Shown: in pieces, positions 23,100 through 34,109 of the stretch | Numbering within the stretch: position 1 is the first letter of the stretch | Layout of the letters: every line of letters begins with the position of its first letter | NCBI RefSeq assembly: GCF_008728515.1 | Contig: NC_044977.1 | Coordinates: forward strand, 186,981,987-187,045,986 | Reading direction: 5' to 3' | Source: Papio anubis | Lineage: Eukaryota; Chordata; Mammalia; Primates; Cercopithecidae | Length of the DNA stretch: 64,000 nucleotides | Translations under genes and position numbers: made by a program | The notes under the pieces: model-generated | What the model saw: the letters and a program-made list of their open reading frames with translations, nothing else | Told to the model about the DNA's origin: nothing | Database searches by the model: none

Positions 23100-23290
23100 T
23101 CACTTTTATTAATGTCTCCTTTGTGCCAGGCACTTTGTCTCACTGAATCTTCCCCAAATCTTATAAATATATAGTATCACCTCCATTGTTCTAAACAAAG
23201 GAAATAAATTTCAAAAAGACAACATCACTTGCCCTAAACATGCAACTATTTTATGCTAGAGATAGAACTCAAACCTGGATTCCAAAGCAT
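23100..23290 (-). repeat. MIR SINE, diverged
   Basis: CTTTGTGCCAGGCACTTTGT followed by ATCACCTCCATTG and ACTCAAACCTGGATTCC gives the MIR landmarks in reverse order. Confidence 0.7.
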
Positions 23291-24183
23291 GCAATTTATC
23301 TGCTAAACATGCAATGGAGATAGAAAAAGATGTACATCATTGACATAAACAGAGGGCTCAAAATTAGTCTATTCTAAGAGAAAAACATAGGGAAATAAAT
23401 TTGTACTGAGTGAGAATCTTCCCTTAATCCTTCCTGTATCAGTGGAACATGTTATTTTATTTGAATACAGAAACTGTATTAGGGTGGGGGGTCAAATTTT
23501 GCACATTTAATTGCTTAGAGTTTAATTAAGTGAGTAAAATCTGCTATACTTCTTTTAAGGAAACAATTCTTTTTAACATTTACTTAACAAAATAACTACC
23601 TGATCATACCTGATTAAAGAAGATGCATTCATTAAAAGAGATATTTTTGAACATGACAAAAATAATCAAATTGGAGGTTTTTAAAAAAACCTGACTATAT
23701 AAGGACACTCCTTACCAATTTCTTTACTCACATAAAACTGAAGAGGAGCTCTTTTCTTAACAGCTCTAGATCTTCTACACAAAGAGATTATGCTTCTCAG
23801 GAGTTTAATTATATACACATATAGAGTTCCTCTATAAATAACTGTTAGGGAACTTGCAAATTATTCAGAGAAAGTCATAAACAAAATGCCAGAGGCATAG
23901 AGCATCCAAGATGGTAGCCAAAGCTTTATTCATTTCAACAAAGTCTTTTTTGAAATTTAATCTGTATAAAACTGTTTTTAAAACACCTGTATAAGTCATA
24001 ATATCTGTAATATTCCTATGAATTAGTAAGTTTCGCTTTTTGTAAACTTGATGATTAAAGTTCATAGAAGTTTAGTGATTTATTTTCTTTTGGAAAAAAG
24101 AAGTAGACGTATACATAGATGGAAGGATAGCCAGGTAGTAGATAATAAATACATACACATATACACACATGATGGAAATAGAG
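23291..24183. other. Unassigned, no feature seen
   Basis: No gene or recognisable repeat lies before the purine microsatellite. Confidence 0.45.
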
Positions 24184-24292
24184 AGTGAGGGAGGAAGGGA
24201 GGGAAGGAGGAAGGAAGGAAGGAAGGAAGGAAGGAAGGAAGGAAGGAAGGAAGGAAGGAAGGAAGGAAGGAAGGAGGGAGGGAGGGAGGGAT
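24184..24292 (+). repeat. (GGAA)n / (GGGA)n microsatellite
   Basis: About 16 uninterrupted GGAA units occupy roughly 24209-24274, with GGGA-type units on both sides. Overlapping frames reading F-L-P-S repeats in all three minus frames are artefacts of this tract. Tandem GGAA can be bound by ETS-family factors. Whether that happens here is unknown. Confidence 0.95.
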
Positions 24293-25089
24293 AGAAAGAA
24301 ATACAAAAAGGGAGGAAAGAAAAGGCGAAAGAAAAGGCAAAGGAAAAGAGATTAGGCATTCTCAACTAGGCAATAGAACTCCTGGTGAGTCAAAATTGAT
24401 TCTTCAAGGGGTAAATAAAATCTTATTATTTAATGTATAAACTCAGATATATATAACATTATATGAACATATATACAGTGTATCCGCAGTATTAAAATTT
24501 CATGGTAGTATGATTAGAAAAATATTTAGAAGTCTTCTTAAAGTGGAAATAATTTTTTTAAAGTTTGAGAAACACTGAGAGGTTGGGGCAGGATGTGACA
24601 TGCCTATTCAGCTGTTTTACTATTTAGATATAATTATTTTGCTATTCTTCTGTTCTTTGGGATGCAGGAAGTTTTTCTCAGCCCCTAAAGAAAAGCTGAC
24701 AATTAAACCGAACTTTTACTTAAAGATAAAAAAATGAGTTTCCAATTGCTATGTATTCATGATCTCATCCTAATGTACAACCCAGTCTACTGTGAGAGAG
24801 AAAGAGGAGTACTGGGTTTGAGAAGAGAGGTACTTCCGAGGGAAGTAGGGAGGCAAAATGAGGTCAGTGGATGAAATGAAGAGTTAAATGAAAGGCATTA
24901 CTGAAAGGGAACCCCAGAAACTCAACAAAATGAACTGAGAAATTTTGCTAAAAATGGGAGCTTTATAGTCCATTAGGAGCCAAATAAGTGTGTCTAGTAA
25001 AGGAACACTAAGAAATGACATTCAGAAGGTCAGGAGCCAAATAAAATTGCTTCTCCTATTCAAAACTCATTGTGTTTTATTTGTTTGAC
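24293..25089. other. Unassigned, no feature seen
   Basis: An A-rich purine shoulder at 24293-24350 trails the microsatellite. The rest shows no recognisable gene or repeat. Confidence 0.45.
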
Positions 25090-25330
25090 ATTCTCTTCCT
25101 CCCTTCCTTAGCTGGTGAACACTTTCAACAACTATCTCAAATGTTCCTCCTTGAAACATTCCCAGATTCCCACAATGGACCTTAGTCTCTGACTAATCTG
25201 CGAGCACCTTGTAATTTTTACTTAAGATCGCTTTCATCACATTAGTTATCATTGTTTATGCCCATAGACAGTGACCTTCTTAATTTGTGAACTGGATGAT
25301 TTTTATATCAGATTGTTTGTTGGCAACTAT
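25090..25330 (+). repeat. L2 LINE 3' fragment
   Basis: The order TCAAATGTTCCTCCTTGAAA, CATTCCCAGATTCCCACA, then CACCTTGTAATTTTTACTTA and TGTTTATGCCCATAGACAGT follows the L2 3' end (processing-like phrases CCTCC...TTCCCTGATTCCC...). Confidence 0.55.
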
Positions 25331-26520
25331 AGAGCTTGCACATAATAATGAAGAGAACATTCTCCCCTTAGTACCTGAGCAAGAAAAGGTTATTCTGGGC
25401 AGGGATAATTTTGCCCAGTCTTCCCAAACCTATCCATATTCATCAGTAGAACTGAGAACTCATAGCTCCAAAGTTTTAAAAAAGGAAAAAAAAAAAACCA
25501 CCTATATTTTTATGAATGGTGCAGAAAGTGCAGCAAATAAGGGCCACCTAGTCCTTCAGGCAGGAACTTTCACAATCTGAGAATTCTGAGAATTCCCTTG
25601 CAGAATGAATGCAGCTGGTGATGGATGCAGTATCGAGGTTTTTCTCCTAGCCTGTGTGCTACTGGGCCCCTATTTTCAGTGGCATATTAAAATGGAGATG
25701 TTAGGAATTGAATTGGGTTTCAAAGCATCATTCTTATGGCAGTGTCTTATATATTGGAATTAGAGTTTGTCTCTTTCTTGCTCCTGTTATTATCACAGCT
25801 GATGGGACATGATTTCACTGAAATATTTCTTCAAAATCTTTTGATCAGAAGTGGTTGACTATTTAGTACCGGCTTGTTTACTTAAAATATCATTTCCTGT
25901 GAAATGTGGTCCTGTATATTCATTGAATAACTCATTTGTTTAAATGAGCTTGGTGAAGCAAAATTTAGGACCACATTCTTTTGGTCAGTGATTCTTAGTC
26001 ATATAATATTGTTAATTGTTTTCTTTTCATAAACATGATATTTGTTCTATTTTTGTTTTCTTTTCACAAAATTTATACTTGTTTTATTTTCTTTCCCCAA
26101 GAATGAAAATCAAAATTGAATTTTTTTAGAGTTTTTAAAAATATACAACAATATGTAGCACAAATATAAAAATAAGCAGGAAAAGGTAAATAAGGAATTC
26201 AAGTAGATGGCCATGGCTGAGGAAGATGAAAAGGGAATATAATCAAAGTTGGATACCGAGATACTCACAAACATATTTGTAATTTTCTTTCTTTAATAAA
26301 CATCTGAGCCCAAGTTGACACTTAAAACTGAGCAATTCAGTACACAGGTGTTCACTATATTCCTATCAACTCTTGTACATATAAGTGAAATATGTAACCA
26401 TAAAAATACAACATTTTCTATAAAAAATATAGGCAGTACATTATGGCTGATACTGATACTTGCCTTTGCAATGGCTATTTCCCATCTTTTATCTAGCTAA
26501 CAGATGCCTACTTTTGTTTG
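25331..26520. other. Unassigned, no feature seen
   Basis: AT-rich DNA. A 97-codon frame at 25287-25580 has no recognisable domain and partly covers the L2 fragment. I do not call it a gene. Confidence 0.45.
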
Positions 26521-26867
26521 TATTTGTTGTTTTTGAGACGGGACTTTACTCTGTCATCCAGGATGAAGTGCAGTGGCACAATCTTGGCTCACTGTAGCCT
26601 CAACCTCCCAGGCTCAAGCAATCCTCCCACTTCAGCCACCTGCGTAGCTGGGACTACAGCTGTGCATCACTGCAGCCTGCTAAATTTTGTTTTGTTTATT
26701 TGTTTGTTTGTTTGTTTGGTTGGTTTATCGTTTGCTTGTTTTTGTAGGGACGAGGTCTTTCTATGTTGCTCAGGCTGGTCTCAAACTCCTGAGTTCAAGT
26801 GATCCTCCTGCCTTAGCCTACCAAAGTGCTGGGATTACAGGCATGAGCCACTGCACCCAGACTAATT
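26521..26867 (-). mobile_element. AluJ with (GTTT)n expansion in the middle
   Basis: Both Alu arms are present in reverse (GGCTCACTGTAGCCTCAACC; CCAAAGTGCTGGGATTACAG). The A-rich linker between the arms has expanded into a GTTT-type repeat at about 26685-26730, lengthening the element to near 345 bases. Confidence 0.88.
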
Positions 26868-27414
26868 TTTTTTAACCTCCTCGGAGCAAACTCGTCCTCC
26901 AGGGGAGGCCAGGCCTGTCTCTAGCTGTAGGGAATAAATCTGATGAATCTGACCATTTCTTTGTCAATGATTGTTTTGGACAAAGGGGCATAATGCAATT
27001 TTGGCCAGCACTAGGGAAGGGACATTTGAGAGGATTCTGGGAAAAGTTGCTAATTTTTAAATAATGACACACGAAGAAAATGTTTGTTTTCTTGCTTCTG
27101 GACATTGCTGTGTGTATGTGATTTATAGAACTACTACAGTCGTTCTGATACTTGGGGAGCCCAGTCTTGAGTGATAAATGAATACACAAAAAAAGGAACA
27201 GCAAAAGAAGGGGGACAGGCTAGTTAATTATTGAATTAACTAACCATATAATTGTTGTCTTTACACTTCCTATTATGTACGATGACAAATACTTAATCTA
27301 TTTTTAAATTGACAGCTAAATGCTTTCTAATTGACAAATACTTGTTTGTTAACTTATCACATTGTACTATTTATTTAGAGTAAATTCCCAGTACTATAGT
27401 TATTACTCTTGCTT
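26868..27414. other. Unassigned, no feature seen
   Basis: No recognisable repeat. A minus-strand frame at 27204-26872 has 110 codons and no domain. It overlaps the edge of the AluJ, and I reject it as a gene. Confidence 0.45.
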
Positions 27415-27649
27415 GTTCTTTTTTGTTTGTGTTTTTGTTTGTTTTGTTTGAGACAGAGTCTTTCTCTGGCACCAAGACTGGAGAGCAGTGGTGTGGTCAT
27501 AATTCACTGCAACCTTGAACTTCTGGGCACAAGTGATCCTCCCATCTCAGCCTCTCAAATAGCTGGAACTACAAGCATGTGCAACCACACCCTGCTTTTT
27601 AAAAAGTTTTTAATTTTTTAAAAGAGATGGAGTCTCTTATGTTCTTTAT
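27415..27649 (-). mobile_element. AluJ, first piece, split by L1
   Basis: GAGACAGAGTCTTTCTCTGG, then ACCTTGAACTTCTGGGCACA, then AAAAGAGATGGAGTCTC. The rest of this Alu resumes at 27927. Confidence 0.85.
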
Positions 27650-27914
27650 ATCTTTTTTTATTATTATGCTTTAAGTTCTGGGGTACATGTGCAGAACATG
27701 CAGTTTTTTTACATAGGTATATACGTGCCATGGTGGTTTGCTGCACCCATCAACCTGCCACCTACATTAGGTATTTCTCCTAATGCTATCCCTCCCCTAG
27801 TCTGCCCACGCCCCGACAGGGGGTGATGTTCCCCTCCTTGTGTCCATGTGTTCTCACTGTTCAACTCCCACTTATGAGTGAGAACATGCGGTGTTTGGTT
27901 TTCTGCATCATTCT
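27650..27914 (-). mobile_element. L1PA-type 3' end, 5'-truncated, inserted in AluJ
   Basis: A T-rich start followed by TTTAAGTTCTGGGGTACATG and the usual 3' UTR order up to TGCGGTGTTTGGTTTTCTG. It is flanked by TATGTTCTTTA (27638-27648) and TACGTTCTTTA (27916-27926), a target duplication with one mismatch. It is a short, 5'-truncated L1 made by target-primed reverse transcription. Confidence 0.9.
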
Positions 27915-27926
27915 TTACGTTCTTTA

Positions 27927-28022
27927 GGCTGATTTCAAACTCCAGATCTCAAGCAGTCCACCCTCCCCAGCCTCCTGAGTTGCTGGGATTACAGGCAAAA
28001 GCCATTATGCCAAGCTCAGCTC
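27927..28022 (-). mobile_element. AluJ, second piece
   Basis: GGCTGATTTCAAACTCCAGA through TGGGATTACAGGCAAAAGCC completes the left arm (in Alu orientation) of the copy broken at 27649. Confidence 0.83.
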
Positions 28023-28334
28023 TTGAAATATATTTTAAAATTACTCTCCAATATAATAACCTTAAAATTCAACCACCTGGTAAAATGCAAAGACTGAATA
28101 ATAACAAAAACTATGATAATAATATTTTTATGGATAACACGCCATGTTAAAATCTGTTAAAAGCTATTGATCTCTGATGCACAAAAAGTATCAAAGATGG
28201 GCCCAAACTCACAAAACTGCTTGAACTTCAGGAGTACTTATGCCTTCAAGACCCCATTCATTGTCTAAGTTATAGTTCAGAAATCCTTGCTGCACAGTCT
28301 TTTATAATATAAAATACTTCCACATCAGTTAATT
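28023..28334. other. Unassigned, no feature seen
   Basis: No recognisable repeat or gene. It leads into the repeat-poor block. Confidence 0.45.
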
Positions 28335-29060
28335 TTTCTAATGGCTGGTTACGCTGATCTTGTAACAATTTCAATGATAACTTTTATTTTTATTTATAAA
28401 TATTTTTCTCTCGCTGCCACCGGTTGGAGGCCTTTGAATTTAATGTGTTATTACCTCTCGCCCCAGAATTAAGGCCATTTTATCCTTCTGCACTTTTCTT
28501 TTAAACTTCTTTGACTGCCCGGTCAAAATTGTTTATGTGAATACTGTTCTTAGACTTCTCCCTACTCTTATCTTTTTTGTGTTGAAGAAGGTGGCTCTGG
28601 AATCTTTGGCAAACACCAGGCATTTTTAATTATCATTAGCAAATTGTTGCAAACAGAGAATACAAAGGAGCCTCTGGTTGTCAGAGCCATTAATGCTGAT
28701 TAAAACAGGCTGTGTGGGCCGGTGGTTTAAGTTTGTTTGTTTTGAAGCATTCACTCTAAGGAATGCAGGCCAGCCTTCCCTATTACCATGGCAATGTGCA
28801 GGTTCTCCTGTGCATAGGATGGGTAGAGTCTCTAACAACTGAAACCTGCTCCAAAATTGTACTTGCATAAACAAAAGGGGGAAAAATTAAAAGGTTTCGG
28901 TATTTGTGGAAATTTAATAGCGTCTTTTTGCCGACATGAAAACAAACATCCCTCCCTCCACAGATTTATTTACATGCGCTAACATTGATAAAATGTTCAG
29001 TGTGTGTGTGAACAATCTCTTTAGCCTTTGTCCCTGAGCGGTGAAGTCCCTTTATGTTTT
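28335..29060. promoter_or_regulatory. Candidate conserved non-coding element / enhancer
   Basis: No repeat is recognisable over about 700 bases, in contrast to most of the window. About ten CpGs survive here, although CpG is depleted elsewhere outside young Alus. Motif-like words cluster at 28630-28710: AATTATCATTAGCAAATTG, ACAAAGG (SOX/TCF-like), and CATTAATGCTGATTAA (paired homeodomain-type TAAT cores). CCACCGGTTGG near 28418 has an E-box-like centre. These are short degenerate motifs that also occur by chance. The call is inference from texture, not from an alignment. No CpG island, TATA box or transcript evidence supports a promoter. Confidence 0.35.
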
Positions 29061-29144
29061 TCATTGAATACTCTTATTATTAATGGATGGGTTATTAATT
29101 AATAGACAGAGAACTAAGCTGTTGTTATAAAAAAACCAGTTGAA

Positions 29145-29330
29145 TATTGACCACATGTATGGTGCAGTGCTAAGTCCTTTATGTATGTGATATCATTTGA
29201 TTTAATCATTTAAAGAACCCTGTGAGATAGGAATTATTATGGTTACTTTATTTAGAAAATATTGTAACTTACGGATACTAATTAAATACTTCAAATTCAA
29301 TAAAACCAAGATTCAAATCCATATCCACAG
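29145..29330 (-). repeat. MIR SINE, diverged
   Basis: GGTGCAGTGCTAAGTCCTTT, then ACCCTGTGAGATAGGAATTA, then CCAAGATTCAAATCCAT, in the reverse MIR order. Confidence 0.75.
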
Positions 29331-29829
29331 TATACTGAAATATATTTTTATATTTAAAAATGCATATTATATGCGTGTTCTGCATCTTGTCTATTAAATG
29401 CATATGTGCAGTTGTTAGTATGTATATTTCTCTCACACCCTCTCTTTTTCACATCATTTTTTACATGAAAACCTGTTTTTATTGATCTAACTGAATCTTT
29501 AATATGTACATCTGTGGTTAAGTCAGTCTCTAACTTTATAGAATGCTTTATCTCATAGACTATAAAGATATAAAGAAAAAATTGCTCTTACAAGCTGTTG
29601 ATAATGTAAACCAAAGTCTACTGAAGTTTAAAGAGACTAATTTTTCCTTTTAATTTAGAATCTAACAGCCATAACACACATACACATAGTATTTTAAAAC
29701 TAATACTGAAATTTTGACATACTAAGTTCACATATACCGTATAAATATCTAAAATTGCCCTTTTCTGTGTGCGTGTGTGTGTGTTTTCCGTTGGGGTTAA
29801 ATTGAATGTGTTTGCCTTTCTCTGACATC
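29331..29829. other. Unassigned, AT-rich
   Basis: No recognisable gene or repeat except a short (GT)n near 29769-29783. Confidence 0.45.
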
Positions 29830-30120
29830 ACCTCATGACAGCATGATGAGAAACGAGTTTCTTCTCAACAAACAAATATCGCCTTTCAACTTTTTGTTCT
29901 ACTTCAAAAATTCTAATTGTTGAAGGGGATTGATTCTTTAACAGATTGCTTTGATTCAGGTTATTGAAAGAGATTCAGGTTCGAATAAAATATCAAAATT
30001 CTGACACTAACTGATCCAAAGTGCCAGCAGCTTCCACTAGCTGCTTGAATGAACCAGGACTGCAAACATGCAACAGGGGTGGATCCCTTGCTTAAGGATT
30101 TGCTTGTTTTTCACCACACC
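29830..30120. promoter_or_regulatory. Candidate conserved non-coding element
   Basis: Repeat-free, with a perfect 12-base palindrome GAAACGAGTTTC near 29850 and two TCF/LEF-like words (GCTTTGATTC near 29947, GATTGATTC near 29928). A CCAGCAGCTTCCACTAGCTG segment near 30022 contains a CAGCTT/AGCTG E-box-like pair. No alignment supports the call. Confidence 0.25.
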
Positions 30121-30160
30121 TTCTGCACAATGTAGGGTGGATGTCTGACATAGCAAGTGA

Positions 30161-30182
30161 ATATATATATATATATATATAT
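30161..30182. repeat. (AT)n microsatellite
   Basis: About 11 AT units in a row. Confidence 0.9.
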
Positions 30183-30689
30183 TTCCACTTTTCATTAATT
30201 TGGTATTTTTGAAAATGTCTTCAACAAATTTACGTTCCTTTATGGAAAAGAAAAAGCCCCCAGTACTTCTCCTTCACTTTCCTGCACATTTCTTATCTCA
30301 TTCATATATTCAGGTTACAGAGGAGGAATTGTCATCTCTTTTCTCTAATTTGCACCACACAAAGCCAGAAATAATGATGTTTTCTGCTTGAATGCAAACC
30401 AATCATTTATCTTGATGCCCCTGAAAAGACTTAATTTGCTCAACTAGTCACTATTCTGCCTCTGTTAAAGGATCCCAGACGCACACTCAGACTTTCTTTT
30501 AACTCACGTTTTTCCCCTGTTCACCCCCACATACCACCTCCTCAAGCTTTCCCAAATGAGAACTGGCTGCCAAACCCTCAGCTTCACTCCCCTTCACCTC
30601 TTTGAGGCTATTATTCTGTGTTCTAGTTACCACCAGCACTGTGTCCCAAACCCAAGGACTCGCACTCGCCTAAAATAAATAATAAGCGG
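30183..30689. other. Unassigned, repeat-free
   Basis: A 63-codon frame at 30200 shows no domain. C-rich, T-rich tracts occupy 30500-30610. I see no repeat family. Confidence 0.45.
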
Positions 30690-30940
30690 AAGAAACAGAC
30701 AACCAGCCCGTTTTTGTCACCTTTTCTGAGAGCATGAGGTAATGCTGACCTATTCAGCAAGTGCTGCAAATGGCTGACAGACATTTCGAGAATCTCAGTG
30801 GTGAGAGATCAGGAATGTCCCAGCTCCGCCTGGCAGCAGAGTCCAACCTCACACACAAGAGGCTTTTAAAAGGCACAGTGGGAAGAATTTTTAATGTTTC
30901 CATTCAGAGGGGGATTTAACTGCTCTTTGACAAACCACCT
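30690..30940. promoter_or_regulatory. Candidate conserved non-coding element
   Basis: Repeat-free and more GC-rich than its flanks. TGCTGACCTATTCAGCA near 30741 has TGCTGA/TCAGCA half-sites with a 5-base spacer (a MAF-like arrangement). GGAATGTCCC near 30812 is TEAD-like. The element is proposed from texture and motifs only. Confidence 0.25.
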
Positions 30941-31869
30941 AGACATTTTGTTATGCTTGGAGCAAGAATGTTTCTTTTCTTTTCTTGGATCCTTAAACTA
31001 TTCTGCAAAATTCTGAACAGGATCAATACTACTAAACCTCAGCATGTTCTATTGGCATTTCTTATTTTCGAGCCTGATGAGAGACAGAGAGGGAGAGAGA
31101 GAATGAGAATTAAGAAATTGAAGGAGTACATTTAAATTAGTATACTGCTAACAAGAATGATTTGTAAATGCTATCTATTAATAGTTCGGGAGTCTCTATA
31201 TAATTACTTTGTAAAATTCTTCTCCAAATTAATTCAATATATTTGGTAAGTAGAGATCATTGTATATTTAGAACCAAAGGAGATAAGAACAATTTCAAGA
31301 AGGTGACCAACTAAGAGAGAGTATTATATATGTGTATGTTATATATACATATGTATTAGTGTATATGTATAGATGTAAGTCAAACATGTATGTATGTTAA
31401 ATGAACATATTTAATAACATACACAACATAAAATTACATGTTATTCCCATTCATCTCATTCTTGGTGTCTCAGAATTGCTTAAATTTTTAAATAAGATTG
31501 TCTATTATCTGTCTTCCAAGTTTCTTTCTGCCTTTAACTACAATGAATCAGTAAGCTTTAAAAAAATTAAATTTCACAGATATTCAAAGACACCGTTATG
31601 AGATGGGATGGTTACCAAAAATGGGCATGGAGGAAGAACTTAAGCAGTGTATTGAAGGGTAAATAGAATGTGCTGGAAACTACATACCAGGTGATATCTG
31701 ATAATGACAAATATTCTAAAATATATATGTAAAAATGCGAAGGGTCAAACTAACTAAAAAATATTGATTTGAAGCAAAATTGAAGGAGCAACAGATTAAA
31801 ACAATACATCTATACATATATAAATACTTGGTGTGTGAATTACTGTAAAACAAGAGATATGGGCTTTTC
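30941..31869. other. Unassigned, AT-rich
   Basis: No gene. A short (GA)n sits near 31081-31105 and a low-complexity TATATG-rich run at 31325-31410. Confidence 0.45.
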
Positions 31870-32068
31870 ACATGGTGCTGGTTTAATTGAATATCCATAG
31901 TTTTAAATACGTGAATATGGAACTCTACCTCACACCATACCCAAAATTCAACACCAGAAAAAGTGCAGATCTAAAAGAAAACAGTATAACAAGAAGAAGG
32001 AAAAACCTTCAGAATAACAGAAGAAAATATCATGTTCTTATAGTATTCAAAGATTTCTTAAGCAGATT
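31870..32068 (+). mobile_element. Old L1 ORF2, sense, piece 1
   Basis: GGTGCTGGTTTAATTGAATATCCATAG, then CTCTACCTCACACCATACCC, follow the L1 ORF2 order in diverged form. The sequence resumes on the other side of a younger antisense L1 at about 34110. Confidence 0.65.
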
Positions 32069-32069
32069 T

Positions 32070-34105
32070 GTAAAATTTTTTTATTATTTTTTATTATATT
32101 TTAAGTTCTAGTGTACATGTGCACAACTTGCAGGTTTGTTACATATGTATACATGTGCCATGTTGGTGTGCTGTACCCATTAACTCATCATTTACATTAG
32201 GTATATCTCCTAATGTTATCCCTCCTCCCTGTCCCCTGCCCACAATAGGCCCCAGTGTGTTATGTTCCCCTTCCTGTGTCCAAGTGATCTTATTGTTCAA
32301 TTCCCACCTATGAGTGAGAACATGCGGTATTTGGTTTTCTGTTCTTGTGATAGTCTGCTGAGAATGATGGTTTCCAGCTGTGTCTATGTCCCTACAAAGG
32401 ACACGAACTCATCCTTTTTTATGGCTGCATAGTATTCCATGGTGTACATGTGCCACATTTTCTTAATCCAGTCTGTCACTGATGGACATTTGGGTTGATT
32501 CCAAGTCTTTGCTATTGTGAATAGTGCTGCAATAAACATACGTGTGCATGTCTTTATAGCAGCATGACTTATAATCCTTTGGGTATATCCACAGTAATGG
32601 GATGGCTGGGTCAAATGGTATTCTAGTTCTAGATCCTTGAGGAATCGCCACATTGTTTTCCACAATGGTTGAACTAGTTTACAGTCCCACCAACAGTGTA
32701 GGAGTATTCCTATTTCTCCACATCCTCTCCAGCACCTGTTGTTTCCTGATTTTTTTAATGATTGCCATTCTAACTGGTGTAAGATGGTATCTCATTGTAG
32801 TTTTGATTTGCATTTATCTGATGGCCAGTGGTGATGAGCATTTTTTCATGTGTCTGTTGGCTGTATGAATGTCTTCTTTTGAGAAGTGTCTGTTCATATC
32901 CTTTGCCCACTTTTTGATGGGGTTGTTTGCTTTTTTCTTGTAAATTTGATTGAGTTCTTTATAGGTTCCGGATATTAGCCCTTTGTCAGAGGAATAGATT
33001 GCAAAAATTTTCTCCCATTCTGTAGGCTGCCTGTCCACTCTGATGGTAGTTTCTTTTGCTGTGCAGAAGCTCTTTAGTTTAATTAGATTCCATTTGTCAA
33101 TTTTGGCTTTTGTTGCCATTGCTTTTGGTGTTTTAGACATGAAGTCCCTGCCCATGCCTATGTCCTGAATGGTATTACCTATGTTTTCTTTTAGGGTTTT
33201 TATGGTTTTAGGTCTAATATTTAATATTCTAATCCATCTTGAATTAATTTTTGTATAAGGAGTAAGGAAAGGATCCAGTTTCAGCTTTCTACTTATGGCT
33301 AGCCAATTTTCCCAGCACCATTTATTAAATAGGGAATCCTTTCCCCATTTCTTGTTTTTCTCAGGTTTGTCAAAGATCAGATGGCTGTAGATGTGTGGTA
33401 TTATTTCTGAGGGCTCTGTTCTGTTCCATTGGTCTATATCTCTGTTTTGGTACCAGTACCATGCTGTTTTGGTTACTGTAGCCTTGTAGTATAGTTTGAA
33501 GTCAGGCAGCGTGATGCCTCCAGCTTTGTTCTTTTGGCTTAGGATTGTCTTGGCAATGTGCACTCTTTTTTCCTTCCATATGAACTTTAAAGAAGGTTTT
33601 TCCAATTCTGTGAAGAAAGTCATTGGTAGCTTAATGGGGATGGCATTGAATCTATAAATTACCTTGGGCAGTATGGGCATTTTCACAATATTGATTCTTC
33701 CTATCCATGAGCATGGTATGTTCTTCCCTTTGTTTGTGTCCTCTTTTATTTCACTAAGCAGTGGTTTGTAGTTCTCCTTGAAGAGATCCTTTACATCCCT
33801 TGTAAGTTGGATTCCTGGGTATTTTATTCTCTTTGAAGCTATTGTGAATTGGAGTTCATTCATGATTTGGCTCTCTGTTTTTTCTGTTACTGGTGTATAA
33901 GAATGCTTGTGATTTTTGCACATTGCTTTTGTATCCTGAGACTTTGCTGAAGTTGCTTATCAGTTTAAAGAGATTTTGGGCTGAGATGATGGGGTTTTCT
34001 AAATACACAATCATGTCATCTGCAAACAGGGACAATTTGACTTCTTCTTTTCCTAACTGAATACCCTTTATTTCTTTCTCTTGCCTGATTGCCCTGGCCA
34101 GAACA
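32070..34105 (-). mobile_element. L1PA-type LINE-1, 5'-truncated, antisense
   Basis: The T-run at 32076 and TTTAAGTTCTAGTGTACATG mark the 3' end. The copy continues through the whole 3' UTR and the last 60% or so of ORF2, and stops at GCCCTGGCCAGAAC near 34105. Low divergence from the remembered L1PA/PB consensus indicates a simian-age insertion. It interrupts an older sense L1. Imperfect flanks (TTTCTTAAGCAG near 32051; CATCCTTAAACAT near 34107) may be the target duplication. Confidence 0.93.
32384..34105 (-). pseudogene. L1 ORF2 protein, C-terminal 60%, broken
   Basis: ORF2p supplies endonuclease and reverse transcriptase for L1 and, in trans, Alu. This copy has lost the endonuclease. RT is retained from A-R-A-I-R-Q-E-K-E-I-K-G, with F-A-D-D-M-I-V-Y intact (frame 34257-33856), followed by a 369-codon frame (33923-32814) covering the RT thumb and the region after it. 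A single-base change makes a stop at about 32814 (after S-P-L-A-I-R). The tail with M-W-H-M-Y-T-M-E-Y-Y-A-A-I-K is in the frame 32665-32384. The two upstream frames overlap through a frameshift near 33900. No 5' UTR promoter is present, so it is not an active source element. Confidence 0.92.
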
Positions 34106-34109
34106 TCCT

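Noticed and set aside
24055..24365. Three overlapping minus-strand frames with repeated F-L-P-S
   Set aside because: All three frames through a (GGAA)n tract stay open because the repeat has no stop in any frame. Not protein-coding.
26518..26875. Frames up to 94 codons through an AluJ
   Set aside because: Antisense Alu sequence often yields such frames. No exonisation evidence is available.
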